A stretch of DNA of 64,000 nt from NCBI GenBank assembly GCA_016719485.1, contig JADJZB010000004.1, positions 186,001 through 250,000 on the forward strand, read 5' to 3'. Positions 31,666 to 39,837 of the stretch are shown here, in pieces; position 1 is the first letter of the stretch; the number at the start of each line of letters is the position of its first letter. Made by a program: the position numbers and the translations under genes. The DNA comes from Holophagales bacterium. Lineage in GTDB: Bacteria > Acidobacteriota > Thermoanaerobaculia > UBA5066. The notes beneath the pieces were generated by a model. That model saw only the letters and a program-made list of their open reading frames with translations, made no database searches and was not told where the DNA came from.

Positions 31666-34600
31666 CTACGAGTCGCGGCCCTCTGGGGCGCCGGAAGCAC
31701 TGCTCTTCGCTCGTCGCAGCGGCAGCGGCCGGGCCGGGTCCTTCACGGCCTTCACCTTCGCGGCCCAGCCCGTCCCGCGGGAGAAGTCGGAATCCGAGAG
31801 GAAGTGCACGTCGAGGAGCCCCTTCGCCCTCGTGCCCGTCCGGAGATAGTTCATCTCGGCCAGGCAGAGACTCCAGCCGTCCAGCCACGTCGCCAGAGCC
31901 TCGCGCCTCACCGGGTCGTCATCGGTGTGCAGGACGAGGTCGAGATCGCTCGCGGGTCCCGCGGTGCCGTCCTTCGACGAACCGACGAGCCACATGCCCC
32001 TGACACCGAACCGCTCCGCATCGACCTCGGCCCCGATCCTCTCGGCCACCTGGATCCGCCAGCGGTGCTGCTCGCCCGGGGCGGAGGGGAGCGCCCCGCC
32101 CCGGGTGTTCCCTCTCACGTCCGACCGCCGATCGTCCGCGGAGCCGGGAGGTGTGAGCAGTCCGACGGCCCTGTCGAGGTCCGCATTCATCAACACGCGC
32201 AGGACGAGACCGCCCGTCGACGCCGGCACGTCGATGACCCGCACGGTCCGCGCGAGATCCGCGAACTCGGGCGCGACCGAAGCCAGGATGTTCGGCGACT
32301 CGAGGAGGAATCGCTCGTTGAAGGCGACCCCGGGGTCGTCCGGGAAGAGCGGCAGGTAGCGGATGCTCGCCTCGACGAGGTCCTGGAAGAAGTGGGTGCC
32401 GAAGGAGAGGTCCGGGACGTAGTTGCCTTTCCTGCGCGCCACCTCGATCAGGACCGAGGTGTTGTTGATGTCGGAGTACGTGACGGGGACGCCGAGCTTG
32501 ATGTCCCCGCGGCTCCCCCACCGGCCGGGACCGATCAGGACGAACAGGTGCCGTGGGAGGACCTTGTTCAGCCGGCCGACGGCGCGCCCGACGCGGCGCA
32601 GAGACTCGACGTCGGCGAGAGCGGCGTAGCCCTCGGGGTCGACGTAGACGACGTGCGTGATCTCGGGAACCCTCCCGTTCGAGACGAACCGGTTCGCGGA
32701 GAAGACGACGCTCTCGGGCGGAAGGTCGCGGGGGATGAACGCCGCGTGGCTCTCTTCGGAGAAGCTCTGGGGCCGGCACTGGAGGAGGTAGAGATCCTTC
32801 CCGTCCGAGGCGAATTCCAGGTCGACCGGTCCGTCGAGCTTCTCCTGGAGAAGCCTCAGGAGCGACCGGATCTGCGTCACGAACGGCGTGCCCGTGACGA
32901 GGCCCTCGAACGTGACGACGAGGTCTTTCGCCTGGGCCTCGTAGTCGACCATCATGGGGCGGTGGATCCCTCCGTCCTCGCAGACGGAGACCATGTTCTC
33001 GATGCCGGGGAGGCTGCTGCCGGCCTCGCGCAGGAGCGTCTCCATCTCGACCGTCTCGAACCGCCGCGTCTCGAGGTTGATGACGTCGGCGCGCCGGGGC
33101 GCGTAGCGGACGATCTCGTCGGCCGTCACGTTCACGCGAAGCCCCGGCTGTCCCGGGGCGATGAGGATCGGGAAGTCGTCGCCGACCCTGTCGACGGCTC
33201 GCGTCCCGAGTCCCGGGACCATCCGGACGAGGCCGTCCTCCCGCCGGATGCGGGGCGACCAGCGGAACTCGTTGTTCGAGAAGGCGACGCCGGCGAAGGA
33301 CGGAAGGAAGTATCGCCCGACGCGCGAGCCGACGACTTCCTGGATCAGGATCCCCATCTCCTCGTGGACGTCGAGGAGCCCCCGCTCGGCCCGGTACTCG
33401 ATCGGGTCGGGACCGAAGATCGAGGCGTAGACCTCGGCGATGGCGTCCATCAGCGCCGCCAGCCGCTCCTTCTTCGTTCCCTGGTTCGCGAGGAAGAGGC
33501 TCTTGTACTTGCCCGAGAAGGAGGCCCCGGCGCGGTCCTCGAGGAGGCTCGAGCTCCTCACGATGATCGGCCGCTCCTCGAAGTCGTCGAGGGCGACCGA
33601 GAGTCCCTTGACGATCTCGGGAGAGAACTGGCTGTTCTTGAAGACCTGGATGATGTGCGGGTACTCGCGCCGCACCTGGTCGATCTCGAGGTACTTGCGG
33701 TCATAGAGGTCCTCGAGGTGGTTGAACTCGATGAAGTCGATGACGCCGTCCGAGGTGAGGTACCAGGTCTTCGGGATCCGGATGTCCTTGAGAGCCTCGG
33801 CGTATTCCTCGGACTTCCTCACGATCTGCACGGCGAGGAAGAGGCCGCTGCTCTTCCCGCCGACCTTCCCGTGGCTCCCGGTGGGGCAGATGATCCGCCG
33901 CGTCAGCTCCTGGAAGTCGGACACTTCGATGAAGTTCTTCGCGACGCCCACGAACTGGAGCTGGTCTGTCAGGAATCGCCGCGTGAGCGCGGCGCGCAGG
34001 TCGACCTGGATCGATCGTGAGAGCTCCCGGTCGTTGAGCGCGGCGTGCTGAAAGCGCGTCAGCGCCTGCGCGAGATCGGTCAGCGACGACCCCTGGTTCT
34101 CCAGCGCCTCCGCCAGGAAGCCCGACCGGCTGTCCTTGATCCACTTCTGGATGCTCGACCGGATCTCCGCCGGGGCCATGTGTCTCGAGGCGATCTCGAA
34201 GACCTCCTCCGCGACCTTCAGGAGGGCATCCATGCTGCGCCGGGCCATCGGCCGGTTCTCGTCGCTCGGCTCCTCCGGCCCCGCCGGGCCACTCCAGCTC
34301 CCCGTGAACCGGGGGAGGAGGCGCTGCGCCTCCTCGACGCCGCTCCAGCAGAGGTAGTTGAGCATCCGTCGGGCGATCTTCACGTAGCCGGGACGGTCGA
34401 TCTGGCGCAGGAAGTCCGTTATGACCCACCAGTCACCGGCGTCGGCGGGGAGAGGAAGCCCGACGCCGTCGACCCTGTGGAGCGAGGAGGCGAGCCGCCG
34501 CTGGAGGAGGAGCTGCCCGAGGAGCTCGGCGATCGTGTTGATGAGCCGCCGCTCCTCCTTGAGGAACGGTCCCTCGTCCGCGGGCGGGAAGGCCTGGCGG

Positions 34601-34893
34601 TAGAAGACCTCGAGGTGGCCGACGACCTCGCCCTGGACCCGGATCGGGGCCGCGAGCACCCAGGGCGTCTTCTCGGCGCCGGGGGTCTCGTAGACGGCCG
34701 GACCGACCGCGAGCCTCACGAACGTCTCCGCCGGGTGCTCCATGCCGACCGGGATGATCGCGACCACCTCGTGGAAGGCCTCGTCGAGGGGCGACTCGAC
34801 CTTCCCGCAGATCTCGTGGACCCGATAGAGGCAGTGCAGCTCCTTGGCCCGCTCCTGCAGGGCGTCGAGCATCGACTTGCCGGCTCCGCTCAT
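31666..34893 (-). CDS. GAF-like / PEP-pyruvate-binding (PPDK ATP-grasp) / nucleotidyltransferase fusion protein, 1075 aa
   Basis: Multi-domain soluble protein. Residues 1-140: GAF-like sensor (TPWVLAAPIRVQGEVVGHLE). Residues 150-330: helical region without clear family. About 340-720: PEP synthase / PPDK ATP-binding domain with GGKSSGLFLAVQIV, IIVRSSSLLEDRAGASFSG and a VDLEFASDGKDLYLLQCRPQS end block. About 730-920: conserved-looking block with GPGRWGSRGDIKLGVPV. Last 110 residues: polymerase-beta type nucleotidyltransferase fold, with GSSKDGTAGPASDLDLVL and a third acidic residue in GLLDVHFLS. The phosphohistidine swivel motif and the TIM-barrel domain of PEP synthase are absent, so it cannot run the full reaction alone. 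The ATG at 34893 follows GGGAGGAG. It overlaps no neighbour; the WbuC gene follows. Function unknown. Confidence 0.85.
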   Translation of the reverse strand: MSGAGKSMLDALQERAKELHCLYRVHEICGKVESPLDEAFHEVVAIIPVGMEHPAETFVRLAVGPAVYETPGAEKTPWVLAAPIRVQGEVVGHLEVFYRQAFPPADEGPFLKEERRLINTIAELLGQLLLQRRLASSLHRVDGVGLPLPADAGDWWVITDFLRQIDRPGYVKIARRMLNYLCWSGVEEAQRLLPRFTGSWSGPAGPEEPSDENRPMARRSMDALLKVAEEVFEIASRHMAPAEIRSSIQKWIKDSRSGFLAEALENQGSSLTDLAQALTRFQHAALNDRELSRSIQVDLRAALTRRFLTDQLQFVGVAKNFIEVSDFQELTRRIICPTGSHGKVGGKSSGLFLAVQIVRKSEEYAEALKDIRIPKTWYLTSDGVIDFIEFNHLEDLYDRKYLEIDQVRREYPHIIQVFKNSQFSPEIVKGLSVALDDFEERPIIVRSSSLLEDRAGASFSGKYKSLFLANQGTKKERLAALMDAIAEVYASIFGPDPIEYRAERGLLDVHEEMGILIQEVVGSRVGRYFLPSFAGVAFSNNEFRWSPRIRREDGLVRMVPGLGTRAVDRVGDDFPILIAPGQPGLRVNVTADEIVRYAPRRADVINLETRRFETVEMETLLREAGSSLPGIENMVSVCEDGGIHRPMMVDYEAQAKDLVVTFEGLVTGTPFVTQIRSLLRLLQEKLDGPVDLEFASDGKDLYLLQCRPQSFSEESHAAFIPRDLPPESVVFSANRFVSNGRVPEITHVVYVDPEGYAALADVESLRRVGRAVGRLNKVLPRHLFVLIGPGRWGSRGDIKLGVPVTYSDINNTSVLIEVARRKGNYVPDLSFGTHFFQDLVEASIRYLPLFPDDPGVAFNERFLLESPNILASVAPEFADLARTVRVIDVPASTGGLVLRVLMNADLDRAVGLLTPPGSADDRRSDVRGNTRGGALPSAPGEQHRWRIQVAERIGAEVDAERFGVRGMWLVGSSKDGTAGPASDLDLVLHTDDDPVRREALATWLDGWSLCLAEMNYLRTGTRAKGLLDVHFLSDSDFSRGTGWAAKVKAVKDPARPLPLRRAKSSASGAPEGRDS

Positions 34894-34965
34894 CGACTCC
34901 TCCCGTCACGCCCGCGACGGCGCGGGAGCGTCATACACCGGTTCCGTCCCGCTTGCTCGTGCCGG

Positions 34966-35019
34966 CCCGGAAGAAAAACCCCGGCACCCGCTCCGCTCCA
35001 CCCGGGGAACCGGGGGAGC
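34966..35019 (+). repeat. Imperfect intergenic repeat, copy A (downstream flank of gdhA)
   Basis: About 50 bases resembling copy B at 36398-36448 in the same orientation: shared blocks CCCGGAAGA, CTCCGCTCC and GGGAACCGGGG with small insertions between. The two copies bracket the glutamate dehydrogenase gene. Confidence 0.6.
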
Positions 35020-35039
35020 CCCCCGCGGGGCTCCCCCGG
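35010..35039. terminator. 13-base-pair GC hairpin after gdhA
   Basis: Perfect 13-base inverted repeat (CCGGGGGAGCCCC arms, 4-base loop) starting 12 bases after the gdhA stop on the minus strand and overlapping repeat copy A. No U run on either strand, so termination efficiency is uncertain. Confidence 0.5.
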
Positions 35040-35051
35040 AACGGGGAACGA

Positions 35052-36335
35052 TCAGGCCCAGCCGCGGTCCTTGCAGGCCTTGGCCACGCGGGAGACCGCG
35101 ATGACGTAGGCCGCGTCGCGCATGTAGAGATTGCGCTTCTGCGCGAGCTCGTGGACGGCGTGGAACGCCGAGGTCATCTTCGAGTCGAGCTTCTGGAGGA
35201 CCTCGTCCTTCTCCCAGAAGAAGTTCATGTTGCACTGCACCTGCTCGAAGTAGCTGCAGGTGACGCCGCCGGCGTTGGCGAGGAAGTCGGGGATGACGTA
35301 GATGCCGCGCTCCTGGATCACCTTGTCGGCCTCGGGCGTCGTCGGCCCGTTGGCGCCCTCGGCGATGATCTTCACGCTCGGCTTGATCTTCAGGACCGTC
35401 TCGCCCGTGATCTGGTTCTCGAGCGCGGCCGGAATGAGGATTTCGACGTCCTGCTCGATCCACGCGCCGCCGGGGAGAACCTCGTAGCCGAGTCCGGTGG
35501 CCTTCGACTTGTCGATGCCACCGAAGCGGTCGGTGATCCCGAGGAGCTCGTCCGCGTCGACGCCGCTGAGCTTGCGGAAGGAGTACGACGTCTGGTCGCC
35601 CTGGTCCCACGAGGAGACGCAGACGACCTTGCCGCCCAGCTGCTGGAAGAGGCGGATGGCGTACTGGGAGACGTTGCCGAAGCCCTGGACCGACGCCTTC
35701 GTCGTCGCGATGTCGATGCCCTTGAGCTTGAGCGCCTCGCGGATCGTGTAGACGACGCCGTAGCCCGTCGCCTCGGTCCGGCCGAGGGAGCCGCCCGCGC
35801 CGACCGGCTTGCCGGTGATGAAGCCGGGGTACTTGCCGCCGTTGATGACCTCGAACTCGTCGAGCATCCAGAGCATGTGCTGCGGGGTCGTCATGACGTC
35901 GGGCGCCGGGACGTCGTTGACCGGGCCGACGTTCTTGGCGACCTGGCGGATCCAGCCGCGGCAGATCCCTTCCTGCTCGCGGGCGCTCAGGTGGTGCGGG
36001 TCGCAGATGACGCCGCCCTTGCCGCCGCCGAGCGGGATGTCGACGACCGCGCACTTCCACGTCATCCACATCGCCAGGGCGCGGACCGTGTCGGCCGTCT
36101 CGTGCGGGTGGAAGCGGATGCCGCCCTTGCAGGGACCGCGTGAATCGTTGTGCTGGATGCGGAAGCCGCGGAAGACCTTCACGCTCCCGTCGTCCATCCG
36201 GACGGGGATCGCGATGTGGTACTCGCGGAGCGGGAACCTCAGCAGCTCGCGGGTCGCGGCGTCGAGGCCGAGGACGTCGGCGGCCTTGTCGAACTGGGCC
36301 TGGGCCATCTCGAAGGGGTTGAACGGACTCTTCAT
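35052..36335 (-). CDS. Glu/Leu/Phe/Val dehydrogenase family, glutamate dehydrogenase GdhA-type, 427 aa
   Basis: Hexameric-type glutamate dehydrogenase interconverting glutamate and 2-oxoglutarate plus ammonia. Visible: SRGPCKGGIRFHP, the catalytic-lysine block PLGGGKGGVICDP, VPAPDVMTTP with the catalytic aspartate, GSLGRTEATGYG, the nucleotide-binding ASVQGFGNVSQYAI and IIAEGANGPTTPEA, then FLANAGGVTCSYFEQVQ. Length 427 matches the NAD-preferring or dual-cofactor bacterial and archaeal type. ATG at 36335 gives the normal N-terminus. It is the second glutamate dehydrogenase of the window, 9 kb from the large NAD enzyme. It stands alone between two copies of a short intergenic repeat. Confidence 0.95.
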   Translation of the reverse strand: MKSPFNPFEMAQAQFDKAADVLGLDAATRELLRFPLREYHIAIPVRMDDGSVKVFRGFRIQHNDSRGPCKGGIRFHPHETADTVRALAMWMTWKCAVVDIPLGGGKGGVICDPHHLSAREQEGICRGWIRQVAKNVGPVNDVPAPDVMTTPQHMLWMLDEFEVINGGKYPGFITGKPVGAGGSLGRTEATGYGVVYTIREALKLKGIDIATTKASVQGFGNVSQYAIRLFQQLGGKVVCVSSWDQGDQTSYSFRKLSGVDADELLGITDRFGGIDKSKATGLGYEVLPGGAWIEQDVEILIPAALENQITGETVLKIKPSVKIIAEGANGPTTPEADKVIQERGIYVIPDFLANAGGVTCSYFEQVQCNMNFFWEKDEVLQKLDSKMTSAFHAVHELAQKRNLYMRDAAYVIAVSRVAKACKDRGWA

Positions 36336-36397
36336 GGGGTGACGAATCTCCTCTCGTGGGTGGTGGTCGTTTCGAGGGGCTCCGGGTTCGCGGTATT

Positions 36398-36448
36398 CCC
36401 GGAAGAGCCCGGGATACGCCTCCGCTCCGCGCCAGGGAACCGGGGAAG
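36398..36448 (+). repeat. Imperfect intergenic repeat, copy B (upstream flank of gdhA)
   Basis: Second copy of the repeat at 34966-35019. It is followed by sequence that can pair (CTCCGCT with AGCGGAG). The other parts of the 312-base gap 36336-36647 between the divergent gdhA and hrpB genes show no gene and no convincing promoter; TATCCT at 36632-36637 is a possible -10 for hrpB without a good -35. Confidence 0.6.
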
Positions 36449-36647
36449 CGGAGCCGCGAACCGGCGGGTCATCAACGGGTGATTTTAGCACCGGGCAAGG
36501 GCCTTCGTCGCTCTGGATACTCCGCGAAATGCGATCCGGGCGCGCCTCGGCGGCAGGTCCCGGTCCACCAATTCCGGCGCGACGAGAGCAGCCGCCGGGC
36601 GGCGCGGACGGCGGCGCGGGCTGCTACCCCGTATCCTCGTCGCCCGC

Positions 36648-39206
36648 GTGGTCACGACGCTCCCGATAGACCCTTTTCTCGCCGGAATCGCCCGCACCCT
36701 GCGGGATCGCCGGATGCTCGTCCTCGTCGCACCCCCTGGCGCGGGCAAGACGACGAGAGTCCCTCCGGCGCTTCTCGCGGCGGGAATCCTGGCCTCCGGC
36801 ACCTTCTGGGTCCTGCAGCCGAGAAGGGTCGCCGCGCGCGCCGCGGCGCGGCGGATGGCCTCGGAGCTCGGGGAACCGGTAGGAGAGCGCGCCGGCTACC
36901 AGGTCCGCGATGACGGAGCGCGGTCGGCACGGACGCGCGTCCTCGTCGTGACCGAGGGCATCCTGACCCGCCGTCTCCTGGAAGACCCCTCGCTCCCCGG
37001 CATTGCGGGCGTGATGCTCGACGAGTTCCACGAGCGGAGCCGCCACGCGGACCTCGCCCTCGCGATGCTCCGCGAGGTCCGCGCGACGCTCCGCCCGGAC
37101 CTCCTGCTGCTGGTCGCTTCCGCCACGCTCGATCCGGATCCCGTCGCCGCGTTCCTCTCGGACGCGCGCGGTCCGGCGCCCGTCGTGCACGTCCCCGGTC
37201 GCCCCTTTCCCGTCGAGGTTCGGCATGCGGACGACGCCGACCCCAGGCCCCTCGAGGCCCGCGTCGCGGCGGCCGTGAGGACGGCCCTGTCGGAGGGCCC
37301 GCGAGGAGACGTCCTCGTCTTCCTCCCCGGTGCCTTCGAGATCCGCCGGGCGCGGGAGGCCGTGGAGTCGATGGGCGAGGCCCTCGACGTCCGCGTTCTT
37401 CACGGCGACCTTCCCGGCGCCGCGCAGGACGCCGCACTCGCGCCCGCGACGGCCGGCCGCCTCCGCGTCATCCTCGCAACGAACGTCGCCGAGACGTCGC
37501 TCACGATCGAGGGCGTCTCCACGGTCGTCGATTCGGGCCTGGCGCGCACCCTCCGCTTCGACCCGCGCTCGGGCCTCGACCGTCTCGTCCTCGGCCGCAT
37601 CCCGCGCGCGAGCGCCGACCAGCGAGCCGGCAGAGCGGGCCGGCTGGGACCGGGCCTGGCGCTCCGCCTCTACTCCCGGCACGAGGAGCGCGGCCTGCGC
37701 CCCTACGAGGAGCCCGAGCTCCTCCGGACCGACCTCGCCTCGCCCCTGCTCGACGTCCTCCTCTGGACCGCTCGCGACCCGGCCCTCTTCGCCTGGTTCG
37801 AACGGCCGCCCGCAGCCTCGGTCTCGCTCGCGCTGCAGCTGCTCAGGCGCCTAGGCGCGGTCGAAGAGGGCTCCTTCCGCCCCACGCCTCTCGGGGCGAG
37901 GATGGCGGCGCTGCCCGTGCACCCGCGCCTGGCGGCCCTCGTCCTCGCGGGAGCCGAGCGGGGGCACCTGCGTGAGGCGGCAACCCTCGCGGCGCTCGTC
38001 GAGGAACGCGACGTCCTCTCCGCGAGTCGCGTGTTCGGCAGCGGAACCCCGGATGTCGATCACGCCTCCGACCTCCTTCTGCGTCTCGACCTCCTCGACG
38101 AGGCTGAACGGTCAGGGCTCTCCCGCTCGCGCCTCTCGTCCCTCGGCCTCGACCCCGGGGCCGCCCTCGCGGTCCTGAGGCTCCGCGACCTGCTTCTGCG
38201 GCGGTTCCCTCCGGAATCGCACGCGTCCCGGCCTCCTGAGGCCGACCTGCTCCGCCTCGTCCTCGCCGCCTACCCCGACCGGATCGCCCGGCGGCGGCGA
38301 CCCGCCGGGGCGGAGGCGATCCTCGCCGGAGGAACGCCTCTCGTCTTCGACCCTCGGTGCCCGGTGCGCTCGGCAGGGCTCGTCGCCGTCATCGAGACCT
38401 CGGCCTCAACCTCGGGCCCCGACCGGATTCGCCTCGCCAGCGCCGTGGAGCGCGAGTGGCTCGACGCGCTCCCGGGCGAGCGCGTCCGAACGGAGACCGA
38501 ACGGTCGTGGGACGCCGTCGCCGGTCGGGTGCTCGCCCTGCAGCGGGTCGTCTACGACGGCCTCGTCCTTTCGGAGAGCGAGATTCCCGCTCCCCTCGAC
38601 GAGGGGACGGCGCACCTGCTGATCGAAGCTGCCCGGGTGGACCTCCAGCGCGCGCTCGACCCGGGGCCCGGCGTCGGCCGGCTGCGCGCGCGCGTCTCCT
38701 TCCTCCGTCGGGCGATGCCCGAGCTCGGCATTCCGCCCCTCGACGACGAGGCGCTCCTCGACCTCCTCCCGGCGCTCGCCGCCGGGCGCCGACGCCTGGC
38801 CCAGCTGCGCGAGACGCCCCTCGAGCCGCTCCTTCGCTCCCGCCTCGGCGCACGCGCGCTCCGCCAGCTCGACGAGCACGCGCCCGACGTCCTCGCGGTC
38901 CCCAGCGGGCGGGACGCCCCGCTCCGGTACGACGATGACGGGCCGCCGGTCCTCGCGGTCAAGCTCCAGGAGCTCTTCGGCCTCGCCGCGACGCCCCGGG
39001 TCGCCGGCGGGCGCGTTTGCGTCCTTCTGCACCTTCTCTCCCCTGCCGGCCGCCCCGTCCAGGTCACCTCCGACCTTTCGAGCTTCTGGTCCACGACGTA
39101 TCCCGCCGTGAGACGGGAGCTGCGCGGGCGCTACCCGAAGCACCCCTGGCCGGAAGATCCGTGGAGCGCTCCCCCGCGGCGCGGGACGACCCGATCCGGA
39201 CGTTGA
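36648..39206 (+). CDS. hrpB: ATP-dependent helicase HrpB, 852 aa
   Basis: DEAH-type RNA helicase of the HrpB family. Motifs: LPIDPFLAGI start region, Walker A APPGAGKTTRVP, QPRRVAARAAARRMA, the DEAH-like box DEFHERSRHADLA, SATLDPD, then motif V/VI ATNVAETSLTIEGV and QRAGRAGRLGPG, followed by HA2-like helices and the HrpB C-terminal domain with HLLSPAGRPVQVTSDL, FWSTTYPAVRRELRGRYPKHPWPEDP, a hallmark ending. The start is GTG at 36648. The reaction is nucleic-acid unwinding; the biological role in most bacteria is not defined. The gene is alone; a haem protein gene follows 31 bases downstream in the same direction. Confidence 0.95.
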   Translation: MVTTLPIDPFLAGIARTLRDRRMLVLVAPPGAGKTTRVPPALLAAGILASGTFWVLQPRRVAARAAARRMASELGEPVGERAGYQVRDDGARSARTRVLVVTEGILTRRLLEDPSLPGIAGVMLDEFHERSRHADLALAMLREVRATLRPDLLLLVASATLDPDPVAAFLSDARGPAPVVHVPGRPFPVEVRHADDADPRPLEARVAAAVRTALSEGPRGDVLVFLPGAFEIRRAREAVESMGEALDVRVLHGDLPGAAQDAALAPATAGRLRVILATNVAETSLTIEGVSTVVDSGLARTLRFDPRSGLDRLVLGRIPRASADQRAGRAGRLGPGLALRLYSRHEERGLRPYEEPELLRTDLASPLLDVLLWTARDPALFAWFERPPAASVSLALQLLRRLGAVEEGSFRPTPLGARMAALPVHPRLAALVLAGAERGHLREAATLAALVEERDVLSASRVFGSGTPDVDHASDLLLRLDLLDEAERSGLSRSRLSSLGLDPGAALAVLRLRDLLLRRFPPESHASRPPEADLLRLVLAAYPDRIARRRRPAGAEAILAGGTPLVFDPRCPVRSAGLVAVIETSASTSGPDRIRLASAVEREWLDALPGERVRTETERSWDAVAGRVLALQRVVYDGLVLSESEIPAPLDEGTAHLLIEAARVDLQRALDPGPGVGRLRARVSFLRRAMPELGIPPLDDEALLDLLPALAAGRRRLAQLRETPLEPLLRSRLGARALRQLDEHAPDVLAVPSGRDAPLRYDDDGPPVLAVKLQELFGLAATPRVAGGRVCVLLHLLSPAGRPVQVTSDLSSFWSTTYPAVRRELRGRYPKHPWPEDPWSAPPRRGTTRSGR

Positions 39207-39237
39207 CGCGCTAACCTCCCCAGGCACGGAGGAAGTG

Positions 39238-39804
39238 ATGAAGACCCTGCGACTCGCCCTCGCCGCCCTCCTCGCCCTCCCCCTCGCCGCCACGGAGCCC
39301 CCACCTCCCGAGGCGCTCGCCTCGCAGGCGCGCGGCCTCGCCGGCAACCTGATGCTCTCGCTGCAGGGAGAGCTCTTCGCCGCGATGAAGGAGGGCGGCC
39401 CGGCGAAGGCCCTCGACGTCTGCCGCGTGAGGGCGCCCGAGATCGCGGTCGCGACCGCCACCGGGACGCCCTGGAAGGTCGCGAGGACGGCCGTGAAAGT
39501 GCGTAACGCGAGCAACGCGCCCGACGCCTGGGAGACGGCGAAGCTCGCGGAGTTCGGCAAGCGACTCGCCGCGGGCGAGGAGATGGCGGCCCTCGAGACA
39601 TACGAGGTCGTCGAGAAGGACGGTCACCCGACCTTCCGCTACATGAAGGCGATCGGCACGTCCTCCCCCTGCCTCAACTGCCACGGCGCCTCTCTCAAGC
39701 CCGAGATCGCCGAGAAGGTGAAGCAGCTCTACCCCGAGGACCAGGCCGTCGGCTTCACGACGGGCCAGCTCCGCGGCGCGTTCACGCTCTCCCGCCCGCT
39801 CTGA
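39238..39804 (+). CDS. Periplasmic Tll0287-like (DUF3365) c-type haem protein, 188 aa
   Basis: Small secreted haem protein. A signal peptide is at the N-terminus (KTLRLALAALLALPLAA). The body matches the Tll0287-like domain: GELFAAMKEGGPAKALDVCRVRAPEIA, followed by ASNAPDAWE, and one c-type haem motif CLNCHG near residue 144. Such domains act as redox or gas sensors or electron carriers. GGAGGA lies four bases before the ATG at 39238; a GTG at 39235 is in frame but badly spaced. No cytochrome c maturation genes are in the window. It precedes the CoA-transferase gene by 33 bases; a shared transcript is possible but no functional link is evident. Confidence 0.88.
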   Translation: MKTLRLALAALLALPLAATEPPPPEALASQARGLAGNLMLSLQGELFAAMKEGGPAKALDVCRVRAPEIAVATATGTPWKVARTAVKVRNASNAPDAWETAKLAEFGKRLAAGEEMAALETYEVVEKDGHPTFRYMKAIGTSSPCLNCHGASLKPEIAEKVKQLYPEDQAVGFTTGQLRGAFTLSRPL

Positions 39805-39837
39805 CGGACGCGCCCCGGCGAAAGGAGTATCGGAGAC

